Shown here one piece after another: positions 41,601 through 53,600 of a DNA stretch of 64,000 nucleotides; the stretch's first letter is position 1, and each line of letters starts with the position of its first letter. Position numbers and translations under genes: made by a program. The notes under the pieces were generated by a model. That model made no database searches. It had not been told where the DNA came from and saw only the letters and a program-made list of their open reading frames with translations. Where the stretch lies: assembly GCA_023055505.1 (NCBI GenBank), contig JALIRH010000004.1, positions 20,393,368 to 20,457,367 on the forward strand, read 5' to 3'. The stretch comes from Callipepla californica brunnescens. Taxonomy: Eukaryota > Chordata > Aves > Galliformes > Odontophoridae.

Positions 41601-44600
41601 AGTTTGGAAACACACGAAGACATAGAAAATAACTTGCTGCATCAGGGAGATTTAGGTTGATGTAGCAAAGAGAGAGGACAGCAGTGCTGTTGTTGTGCAG
41701 TTGACAGTTATTTTTAGATGAAAGAAACTTAAATATGTTTGGATGTGGAGGGAACTTGAACCCAAAGATATATATATCAGAAAATCAAAAAACTATTCAA
41801 ACAGCGTTTCAGGAAGACTTCTGAAACTGCACATGTAACGCAGAAATCCACAGCACTTGATAGCTGTGAGCAGCTAGCTTCTGCAGTTGTGGTGCTCTGG
41901 GAAGAATAAGTTTTTTGATGAAGGGCTTTAAGTGTAAAGTGTAAGTGCAAACAAAGCACCTTTTGTACTCATCATAAAGTAGTACTGTGTGGCAGCATAA
42001 TTTCTTTTATAATTCAGAATTGATTGATGCTCAGTGAGGTCTGGGGATTGTACCCTTTTGCTGCGGGTAGATGCACTTGATATGTGCAATAATGTCCCCA
42101 TTCATTGGAGTGGAAGCAGTATTGAAAACTGCAGCTAAACTTGCTGTCTCTAGCAGCAGTGGCATGACTGATTGCCGAAAGTTGGGGCATGTGACTTGAA
42201 TAGAGGTTTGGCAACACAGGGGGAAGCGGTTGTCTGGTTTGGAATGTGACAAGAGGCAATGTTTACCCTGCTCTGTTTCTCTCTATCCCAAGCAAAAGGC
42301 AGGTTGCCAAGTACAGGGACTGAATGGTTTGGATCTTCAGTTGGAAACATTTTGTCTGCACTTGAGTAAAAGAGATGTGCCGGTAGCTTTGGAAATCCAG
42401 AAGTTGTGCTTAATAAAAGTGCAAGCTAGATAGCTTGTTCCATGCACATGCTTTGTTTACACATCTTCTCTGGACCTCAGCCTTGTTCCTGTTTACATTA
42501 TCCTTTTTTTTTTTTTTTTTTTCAGTTGACAAACTTTCTTGGCCTCCCAAAACCGAAATTTTCTCATGATAGATTTGCAATATTTCTGCATCTCTGGATC
42601 TTCCAGCTTAGACATGGCAGAACGGTAGATGCATCTGTGATAGGTGTGCATATAAATGTGTTCATCCAGACACGTAGTTGTCAACGGTTTACCGGGCTGG
42701 ATCAGCCCGGTTCCGTGACGATTGGTGCGGGGGACCCACGGACCCACGCCCCAGGAAAGGGCAAGGAAAAAGGGAAAAGGGAGATGGGCCTAGAAACAAA
42801 ACAGCGGCAACGATCTGAGGAGGAAAGCTAATTTACTAAATAAGATATCAGAAAGTAAAATAACACAATATAATACAATATAATTGGAATTGAGGCTAAT
42901 GAATCAACTAAAATGAGCAAGAGAGAGTGTCCGATAAACCGAAGGCCTTACGCTAACGCTGAAGGCGATACGGCAGCGAGCACCCACTGCTGAGTCGATC
43001 CCGAAGGAAAGAGCGTGTCCCGTGACCGCTGAGGGTTTTTATCTGTTCCCTCTGAGCGGAAAACACGTAAAAATACAAAGCATCGCAAAGTCCTCTGGGG
43101 GATGTAGTTCTTCTTCTCTTCTGAGGCAGGTATACCTGGAATTATCAATGATCTATGGAGCTGGAGTATTAGCTCTTTAACTCCTAATGCAATACATGAT
43201 GTTATGATGTGGAATACCAGTACCAAAAATCATAAAACCATGACAGTAGTAAATGTGTCTTCAGTTGTTACTGTTTGTGTAGTTCTAGGATTGAAATTCT
43301 CCCCTTAGTATTATGGAGAAATGAATGTCTTGTGCAAATGTTCAGGGAGTTCAGATAATGGAATTACGGTCATTATTTTGGCAACTCTGGTATTCAATTT
43401 TAGGGCTTCAGCTTCATGGAGCTCACTTTGGAAAAGCCATAAGATGTTAAATCTTCTTTATTTACCATATAGCTTCTATGCAGTGTATTTTTCAAACTGT
43501 TCTGTGGCTGTTTTGGGGGTGGATTATGTGGAATTCTTTCAGAATTGTTCCACCCAGAGTTATTGTATTTTAAAAATCTCACATAGACTTAATGTTAAAG
43601 CCCTCTATCGTTTAAGGTCTATTAAGTCTCAGCAGTTTAATGATAAGAACATTGATATGTTGACAGCCTTTTCCAAGCATCTTGCTTTGCATTGAAAACC
43701 CTCACCTTAAACCAGAATAACAACATGGCTTTCAATTCGCTGTTTAATCTTTAAACAGACTTTGAGTTTGTCCATTTAGCTGAATCTTACATGTTATTCT
43801 GGTAGAGCATTTCAATATGGAATGAAATCTTACTTTGTTGAGATAATCAAGCTTGGTATCCTAATTATTGAAACAAATACAGGGAGAATGTTCTGGGGTG
43901 GTATGGGACAGCTCCATAGGTGATTAAGTCTTGGTTTACTGCTTCATCATGCCACAGATATTGATTCTGATGTTTTAAGACCCTTTCTTCCCTCTCTAGC
44001 TAGTCCAGCATGAATAGCAACTTGCATACAATCTTACAATATCACATAAATCTGGGTAAATTTCTTTGAAGTTTTGTAATAAAAAGTGAGAGAGCTTTTA
44101 TATATTAGTTTCCATGGTTTTCTTTAAGAATTAAGTACTTTGAGTCAGGTTATGAATGTTTCTGAGGGAACATTTCCTTCCCTTATCAAAAAGAACTGTG
44201 ACTGGGAAAGGTAGGGAGGAAAATGGAAAACCCAAGGTCCTTCTATTTTTCCACTGTATGAAATGTAAGTATCCAGTGTCCTGAGACACTCTACTCCAAT
44301 GTATCTTTTGTAATTGCTTCCTCTGTGGCCCAGTGTTATTCTGGGTCATGCTGTTAACTAAACAACTTTGCAACTTGTGATTTCTATGTAGTATTGTTTT
44401 AAGTAGTCTGTGATAATAATTACCCAGAAAATGTGTAGCTTTTAAAGCTGTTTACGTTTCTTACTCTTCTTATTCTTGTTCCTACAGTACCTGGGACATG
44501 TCGAAGTGGATGAATCCAGAGGAATGCATATCTGTGAAGATGCTGTGAAGAGACTGAAATCTGTATGTATACTTGTTTCATGAAAAGATTGGCTTTGGGG

Positions 44601-47600
44601 TTGTGAGTGTTACCCTAAAAGGTCCATTTGGCAGCAGTGCTCCAGCTGAAGCCTGAACTTTTGACCCACTTTAGAAGAACAGTTGGCTGGTGTGAGAGCA
44701 CTGCTGCGGTTAGGGGGACGTGCTAATCTGGTGTTGAGAGGGAGAGAGTTATGACTGTTCTTTCTACTGGCAGAAACTATTTGCAAAAGACGTGTAAAAA
44801 TCCTCTGTGACCTTTCAGACTTAAGTTGGTACCCATATGGGCTTCAACCATTGTTTTTTTTAACAGGTCTTTCTCCTTCTCTCTCTCTCTTTCTCTCTCT
44901 CCCTCTCCCTTTGTTGCCTGCCACTTCAATAGTGTCTTAATTCACCTTTATTGTACAAAATATTATTTGATTTAGGCTGCTTTTGTTCTAATGCACTGCA
45001 ACATCGTAGTCATGCATGAAATAATCTGGCTTGCATCCGCTCAAAGTGGCCTGCCTGAAGGCTGCCTAATTCTGGTATGTCATGAAGTGGGCTGATCTTA
45101 GTTTGGCTTCTGTGAACGTTTGTTCCTGTAAATGGCACTCGTTCAAAGCTCTTAGTATTCCTATGGCTCATTTCAAGGTCTTGTCATATCTTCCCAGTAG
45201 AAAGTCAGTGATCAATCTGTTAAGAATCTGAGGCTGAAACAGCACTGAAGGGGAGGAGAGAGGATGTTAGAATGTAAAGTCTGTCTGAAGATGGAGAACT
45301 GCTGTCCTTTACATCCCTTCTCTTGTCCTAGCTATGTACAGTCTTCAGTAATGCCTTTACCAGAAGAAATCCTTGAGTCCTTCTAGCTAAGCTAAAATTA
45401 CTGCAAGTAAATCAAACACTTCTTCTGCATCTTTGCTAACTTGAGATATCTTTAAATGGATATGATTTTTTTTTCCTCCTCACCAAATGTGAGAATTCCA
45501 ACGTATTCTGAATAAACCTGTTCTTCCTAGCACACAACAGAAGATTATAGGTTATCTTCCTTCTGTTGTGCTGCAAAGTTTCTGAATTGCTCTGATTAAA
45601 ATCAAGTCTTTTCATTCTTTTCTCTCAGCTAGTGTCTAGCAACCTGTTCAAGCCGCATCCCATCTGTTCCCATTCAGCCCAGCAGTGATTTGTGGCTGAA
45701 TTTTATTAAAAAGGACCACACAAAATGTAAATTAGTTTTTGTTCTATGGATTTAGTTTATGTAGCTGAAAATGCAAGTGCTGACCATATAATGAACTGCA
45801 TCCATTTTTGCCCTGTTCTGGTTTTCATCGTGTCACAAATAATGTTCCAGTATCTCCTTTTTGTGGCTTCTCTCGTTGTCTTCTCTGGGGAGCTGTGCTG
45901 TGGAGTATTTGCTCCAGGTTTTTTATAAACTTTCAGTCCATGAGCTAATTAAGTGTAGCTAAGTGTATAAATTATGTGACACGGTAAAAGCGTAGCACCC
46001 AATTTCCTCCAGAATCCAGATAATTCTAGGGTTGTGATTCTTGATTATCTGATTTACTGATTCAAATGTAAGGCATTCAACTTTTACAGTGCATTCCTGA
46101 GAAGTGACTTAATTTCTCTGTTCTATGCTTTATGATTATTTTAAATTTGTAATGACATCAACTTATTGCCCATTCTCGTAAACACGTTGCTTATATTCAG
46201 ATAATTTTTATTTCTTCTGCTGTTTGAAGTTTTTAATATTTATGTTCAGATTGGACACGGGTGTGTGTCTTAGGATTTCTGCTTGCATACTCATTTGTCA
46301 TTGCTGGAGTTGGAGAAGCGGATATGGAATTCTCATTGGCTCCCAAGAGAAATATTTAGATTACTGAAACTGCTTTGTGCACTTGAGTTGCTAGACTCCG
46401 TCAGACTCAAGCTTCATCTGAAGCTGCTCATTGCAGTTCAAACCGTGCCCCACTTCTCACCGCAAGCATGTGGATTTTAAACCTAGAGCGTTTATTTAGC
46501 GTTCTTCCATTGTTTAAAGCTCTTTTCTGTACAATATATTCTCTTAACAAGGAAGAGCCATTCCACTCCATGTTGTTTCAACATGTGGGCAATGTGATCA
46601 GAGAGCAGTTTGTTCTTCTGATGGTCTCTTCCTTTTACAGTGCTTGGTTATTTTGATGGGCTTTCTCTTGGCCTCAAAAGAACTTCAAATTTGAGCTGCA
46701 GTGCTCAAACAAAAAGACCAACTTTGTGAAAATTGAACTTCATTTTTCGTATAGTTAAACTACATACAAGTGTATGTGGCCTGTTTTGATCTTTTTCTTT
46801 GCAGGTTTTATATCGTTCTTATGAATCCAGTCTATGAGTAGTAGTTCAGTTCTCTTAGAAGGTAGAATTGTTGAAATACTTCTAACTTCTAAAACTAAGT
46901 TCTGTCTGTCTTCACTTATTTTAATGTAAATGTTTTCCTCTTAATTCTTATTCTCCCAACAGTTGGCTATTTATCTGGGGAGCCGAAATACATTCTTTTT
47001 TTTTAGGGTTGACTACTGGACTTTAAGACCTTCTGAAACTTGATCTTCATATTAGGGATATCTTAATTTCTGCTTTAGAGAGAAAAGATGCTAACAAATT
47101 CTTTTATCTTTTCGTTGTGGGGAAATATCCTTCCAGGTCCTTTATAATATGCTGATTTAATATGCCATAATTATTTTTGAGCACATCTTGCAGGACTTAA
47201 AACCAGATGATGGTAAGCATTTTGTTCAGGGGTTGTTTAATTGACAGCTGAGTAAAAGAAGCCATTTTTAGCTAGCGAACAGATTTTAAGCTCTGAAACT
47301 GCATACCAACCCGGACAACACTATAATGTGCAGGATACAATTTTTCTTGTGATGAATGAAGAGAAAGTAATGCCCCTGTTTTCTGTCCAATGATATGGCA
47401 CGCAGTTTCCTTGTTACATCAGAATCTTATGTGTTCAGATATCACTATCTGTTATTCAGATGTTACCTGAGGAGCATACACTTGTTTCCTTAGTAGGGAT
47501 ATGTTACTAACTTTGGATCTTCAGGTTTGGATATTTCAATGCTTTGGCATTGAAAGGTTTCTCCAAAACCATTTCCATGAGTTAGCATTACTTAGTGCAG

Positions 47601-50600
47601 AGTGGAAAACAGCTTTCTGAGGACCCTGTAAGGTAGCTTTGTAACCATGTTTAACTCAGGTATGGGGAAATTGCATAAAGACAAAATTATGCTCTTACCA
47701 TGTTTTGATTTTTAAAATCAGCTTTAGTGTGTAGTATTGGTTTCTAACTTGCCACTTCTTGTTTTAAATGATGCATTTGTTTTAATATATGTTCTTGTTT
47801 TAGCAGGTAAAGAGACATAATTTAATATTTTAAAACATGCATTAGTTATCTCTAAACTACATTAACTTAGTGTTGTTTAAAATCCATTTTGCATGATGCC
47901 TTTCCATTAACATTTCTAGCTTATTAAAAACATAGATCTTGTTTAACAAGCATTTTGCTGAGAGCAAAATTAACCATCACCTAAAAATGAGGTAGCTTCT
48001 GGTGAATCTCTTTTAGCTTTTGCTATCTTTAAAAGGCTGTTATTTAGTGTAATGCAACAGTCACTGCTCAACTTGGCAGCAGCATCCAGCCCCTTCTGAT
48101 TATGTGCACAATGCTGTGATTAATCCATTAGTTCCCCTCCCAGTGTTCAGCATATCTTGTCCAAATACATGACCGTTCTTGCTGCTAAAAGCTATTAAGC
48201 CTTTCAGCTGTCTGCACGTAGAGATGTTCTTATGTAGTGCCTGGGTTGACATAAATATCTTATAGATACTTGTTGAAAAGCTGTGTGGAGGGACGGCGGG
48301 CAGAGAGAAGCACTCAGTAGCGGAAGTCAGGAAATGCAGAGTTGAAATTGACACTCCCTCCTTAGCTTTGTTTCCTGGCTTTTGTTGGCTTGCGTCAGAA
48401 CTGTAGCTCTGTTTTAAATATAACCTTGTATATCTGTCAGTTCTGGAGGCACTGCCTCAGGATATTTTTAATAATGTTTTTAATATAGCATTGTTATCAA
48501 TGTGGTGGTAACTTGGGGTCAGCAGCTGTCAGAAGCCCATACTTGGTCTCACGTGGATTCTGCACTATCTCTGTATTACTGCTGTACCAGTTTACTTGCA
48601 AGTTAAATAATTTGGAAAGGTATGCTTCAGAGCCAGCTTCCTTCAGGTACGGAACGGAGTGTAGTTGTACACACGGGACATCAGGGCCCTGGGAGTGTCC
48701 TCACATCAGATCAGGCAGATCTTGCAGTTTCCTTTCCACAATCTGGTAATAAAACAAAGCCAGTACATATGGCATTGCATATATGCTTAACTGTGTTCTG
48801 CTTTTGTGTTAATATGAATTGGGCAATCAGTATAATCACTTCCTGGCTGAAGATGTTCAGGAACTTGTAGTTCAGCTGTTTGTGTCTGTGCCTCTGCATT
48901 GGTCTAAATTGTCCCTCTCTGGGGTAACTTCGAAGGGAATCCTGCTCGATCTATTAATCCAGAGTTGGAGAATGAGTATTTAGTAGTTATATACTGTGGG
49001 AGAGAAAGAGATCTCAGCTGTGGTTTAGTTTAGGTCAGAGCAAATTCCTTACTGGCCAAAGAAGGTTGTATGAGATGCAAACTAAGAATAGCACATAAAC
49101 CAAAACAGTAAACAAATACAATAAAATAAAGCCCAAGAAGTGCTGTTCAGCTTGTAATCCTGTGTTATGCCAGCCACTGTATGCACTTCTGCAGTGTATG
49201 GAGCACTTGCTTTGGGACAAAACGGTCAATACACAGCAAATTGGACTCTGACTGAAGTTAGAACTTCGCATTTCACAAGCACCCAATACAGCATTTTAAT
49301 TGTTGAACCACCACGTCTGCTGCCAAGTTTGGTTTATAACCTAACTAAAGGGAACTAAACAAGGGAGAGTGACAATGAAGTAACCACTTTGCATGAAATT
49401 GGGGCCAAGGTTCTTTTCTTTCCACCAATTTCAGGGCAGTAGCTTTATTAGAGTTGTGTGTGCCCTTTGATCTGCATTTTCATGGGATTATTTTCACATT
49501 TGCCTGTCGCACCTTCTCGTGGATAACTCTCAAAACCCCTTCCTTTCCCTCCAAACCCTATTCTTGTGTGTGCTTGTTGGTTTGAAACCCTGGGACATTT
49601 TAGCTACCTTCAGTAATAGCGCTCGACTTGTCCCCCCTGTTCCTCCAGGAAAGGAAGTTCTTCAAAGGCTTCTTTGGAAAAGTAAGTTTAATGCCTCATT
49701 TGTGCTTGCACTATAAGGAGTTACATCCCTGGTATAGCACAGCTGTAAAATTAGGATGTTGAGAATCCTTTAATCTATTTCAGAATATTTACTTCTAAAA
49801 GCCAGTTCTTCCCAGACTTGGAAATATGTTGATCGAATAAAGAACATGGTTTAAAAAAAAAAAGTGACCCGAAACAGAAACTGAACTCCATATGGACTGT
49901 ATCAGAAATCCAGTGTTGTGAAATTATTTGGCCTTACTGAAAAAAGGAGCAACTTTTTCTTTCCTATAAATCCCTTAAACTTGTGCCAGCCTACATCACC
50001 CAGGCAAACACCTACGGAACAGTTGGGGTCTGTGCCTGTAAGCACTGCTGGGTTGGCGGCCGCATAGCACCACGAGCTTGCCCAGCTGTTAGCGTGGGGA
50101 GGAGGCAGTGAGCCTACACTACCATCCCCTAAACCTTTCTTTTTTGAGCACAGTCCAAATTTGAAGATGCACGAAGATGAGATCAGGCATTTACCTGCTA
50201 TTTGTTTTTCTAATTGCGTTTCTGTTTTAAAGGAGAAAGCTTTGCTGTTCTCTGCTCCTCTTGTTTTCCTGAGGACAGTGTTGTAAAGGGAGGCAATTGT
50301 TTGTCCTCACTGAGAATGTGCTGTACTGGAGACTGGATTGGGGTGTGGTGTTCTTTTGTTTTGTTTTGTTTTGTTGTTTTTTTTTTAAGTTCCTGCTGTC
50401 TACATCTCCGTAAGACAGTGCTGGTAAACCTCTAGAAGAGCTCTTTCACCTCCCATCTGTTGACTGCCTCCGCATTTAAAATTCTTGTAAAACGCTTGTT
50501 TAGTTTTCCTATGGAATAAATTTAAGATGCTGCTTTACAGGGATCCTATTACATGCTGAATCTTGTTTTATATAGAAACTAACAGGTTTGTAATTTGCAT

Positions 50601-53600
50601 CGCAGAACCTTTTATAGCAGATGATCTTCTGGTCACACATTGGTCTTGGCTTTGCTTAGGGAGTAAATAAAGCTTTTTCAGTTGCACCTGTGTCACTTCA
50701 CACTCACATTGTAGAGCATGTTGCAGAGGGACAACTATTTCCCCAGTTCACCTTTCTTCCCATGATGTGGGAAACCTCACCAGTTAGCGCAGTGATAGAA
50801 GAAGGCAGCTCTTTTAGGGTCAAAACGTTATGTGTAGCGGAGCTGCCAGATTAATCAAATCATTCCTATGTGCAAATGAACTTAAAGGCTGGAATCTGCA
50901 AAGATTGGAGTGAAACATGTTCTTTGCTGTGCAATTGATGGCACTAAGTTTTTGTTGGAATTTGTTTAAAACCAACATAAAAGACCCACCTCAACTCTGA
51001 CCAAAATGGCATTCATCTGTGCCTGTAGGAGGTACACCCAGGCAGAATGAAGCACATCTGGAGTATTTCTGCCTGCAGCATGAGGAGCAGTCAAGAGAAG
51101 CTATAAGTCTTGGAGACACATCATTGGCATCAGCAAAATCTGTTTGGAAGAGTCCTGAGATAGAATGGTGCACTGTGATGCACTAGGCCCTTCAGCAGGG
51201 CCAGGCAGGGCAGGTGAAGTGGGGGTGCTGTGTGTGAGGGAGGGGCTGGCCAGTACAGAGCTCACAGCTGCCAGTGACACAGTTGGAGCCTCTGGATTCA
51301 GATGAGAAGGGACAAGGAAATAAAGCTGATGTGGTGGGAGTTACCGTAGGCATCCAGCCAAGATGATGGCACCGATGGTTTATCCTTTGAGAAACCACGA
51401 GTTACCTCTCAGCCACCCTTCTCCTTACGGGTAACTTCAACTTGTCAGATGTTAACTAGAGATACTGCACAGCAGATACAAACTAGCCAGGGGATTCCTG
51501 AAATACCTTGATAACTTCTTAGTACAGGTACTAAGAGAGCCATTTAGCAGTAGTTGTTGCTTGTAAACAGAGGTGTTCTCATTGGTGAAATGGCAAGTGG
51601 TGGCCACCACTTGTAAACCAGAGTTTAAAATTTAGTGATAAGTGAAAAAATTCAGGCTGTTCTGAGCACTGGTTAGTTAGATCCTTTAGAAACTGCCTGT
51701 GAAGACATTAGGGTCTGTTACAGCTGGTCACTTTTTAAACACAGTGTTTTTAAGAGCACAGGAACAGGCATTTCAAAAGTGTCAGTAGCCATGTAGATGA
51801 GGCAGAAGATCAGCTTGAATGAGCAGAGATGTTCTAAAGCTTAGGTGGAAAAAAGCATGTGGTCACTATAAGTGAAGACTGGTGACATGGGAGGACTATA
51901 GCAATGCTGTTCACTACTGCAGAGAGAAAATGTCTGAGGTCAGAGCTCAATTACAGATGAAGATGGGCAGTACTGTGGGAGACAATAAAAAGGGCTTTTT
52001 AGAATATGTTGACAGAAAAGGAGGACTGGAGATAACACTGATCTGTTACTTGATAAGGATGGTCACCTCAGAGACAAAGCAGGGATGTTTAGTATCTTTT
52101 TTGCCTTTGTCTTCAACACTGATGATGGACTCTGGGACACCTGGAGCCTTGTGTTGGAGTGCTGTGACTGGTAACAGCAAACTCCTGGCCAAACACCATG
52201 CTTGTGGGGGATTTGCTGCTCCAGCTGGATGCAGCCATGGGGCCTGATGGGATTCATCCCCTGGTACCAAAAGAGCTGGCTGATGTCAACATGAGATGTC
52301 TCAAATTAATTTTCAATGGTCTTGGGAATCTGGAGTGGTCCATGTCAGCTGGAGGCTGACTAGCAATTGTCCCAGGTTTCAAAAAGCACAAGAAAGACAA
52401 CCCTGGAAATTACAGGCCTGTCAGTCTCACTCGAGTGCCTGGCAAAATGTTGGAGATTATTCTGTGAGTTACTGAAAAATGCCTGGAGGACAGTGCAGTC
52501 ATTGGTCACAGCCAACACAAATTCACTAAGAGAAAATGCTGTTTAATGAGCTCCGATCTCCTTTTTGTGACAATGCTGCCCACCCGGTTGACCAGAGGAA
52601 TCTAGTTGATGTAATTTTTCTGGATTTCAGCAAAGCTTTCTGTTTCTCACAGTATCATTCTGCACAAAATGTCCGGCACACAGATAGACAAAACATAATG
52701 GGTGAATAATTGGCTGACAGGTTGCTTTCAGAGGGTTATAGTAAACTGGGTTCCATCAGGCTGTCAGCTGGTCACTTGTGGAGCTTTGCAGGGCTCCCTT
52801 TTAGGGCTGGTTCTCTTTAATGTTCTTCTCAATGACTTGGATATAGGATTTGAAGGGCTACTAAGAACGCTTGCATATAGCACTAAACTGGGGGGAGCTG
52901 GTGACTTCTTCAAGGGCAGAGAGGTCTTGACAAATAAGAGGACTGGGCTGTCACCGACTGTATGAAGTGTAACAGGAGCAAGCAATGGATTCTGTGCCTG
53001 GAATTGGGCAGTCCTGGCTATGTGTAGAACTTAGCGGACTAGAGCAGCCCTTTGGAAAGGACCTCGAGGGTTCTGACTGATGGCAAGTTGAATGTGAGTC
53101 AGTAGCATACTCTGGTAGCCAAAGATGGTGAAGGGTCTAGAGGGAAAGCTACATGAGAGGTGGTTGATGTCCCTTGGTTTGCTCAGCCTGGAGCGGGGGA
53201 TGCTGAGGGGAGGCCTTGTGGCGGCTGCGGCTCCTTGCAGGGAGTATAGAGGAGTGCTGAGCTCTGCTCTCTGTGATAGCAACCGTGTTTAAGGGAACGG
53301 CATGGAGCTGTGTCAGGGGAGAGGTAGCTGGGGGTTGGGTCCAAGTTCTGCATCAGAGGATGGTCGGGCACTGGAACAGGACCCGCAGGGTAGTGGGTAT
53401 GGCCCCAAGCTGCTGCAGTTCAAGGAGTGTTTGGACAGCACTCTTGGAAACATGGTTTGAACTTTGGGTGTTCCTGTGTGGAACCAGAAGCTGGATTCAC
53501 TGACCCTTGTGGTTTCCTTCCAACTTGGGATGTTCCGAGATTCTGTCATATACTAGCTACCCCATTGCATTTGTATTGCTTTTTAATGAGCTCCAATACT

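Larger units (their letters stand above)
32448..44487 (+). other. NUMB: NUMB intron between coding exons 1 and 2 (12.0 kb)
   Basis: It is bounded by donor gtaaga and acceptor cctacag. It holds a 31-nt poly(T) tract near its start, other T tracts (38729-38747, 42504-42522), and a complete solo LTR at 42679-43245. Two minus-strand open frames of 126 and 123 codons (38312-38692 and 39816-40187) have no recognisable similarity. Nothing else is identifiable. Confidence 0.93.
44563..49648 (+). other. NUMB: NUMB intron between coding exon 2 and the cassette microexon (5.1 kb)
   Basis: It runs from donor gtatgt to acceptor cctccag. It contains a CT-rich tract at 44871-44913 and a hairpin-forming inverted repeat at 45533-45570. 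A TGCATG element lies at 49390-49395, about 250 nt before the microexon. No interspersed repeat or gene was recognised. Confidence 0.93.

Noticed and set aside
42504..42525. Strong-looking 3' splice site (T19 then cag)
   Set aside because: The sequence after it does not continue NUMB; the real acceptor is at 44487. It is most likely a poly(T) tract followed by cag by chance.
42442..42831. 129-codon open frame on the plus strand
   Set aside because: It crosses from unique intron through a poly(T) tract and target duplication into the LTR, so it cannot be an ancestral gene.
51180..51420. Purine/GC-rich stretch as a separate repeat element
   Set aside because: No terminal repeats or known element signature; left as unassigned intron.
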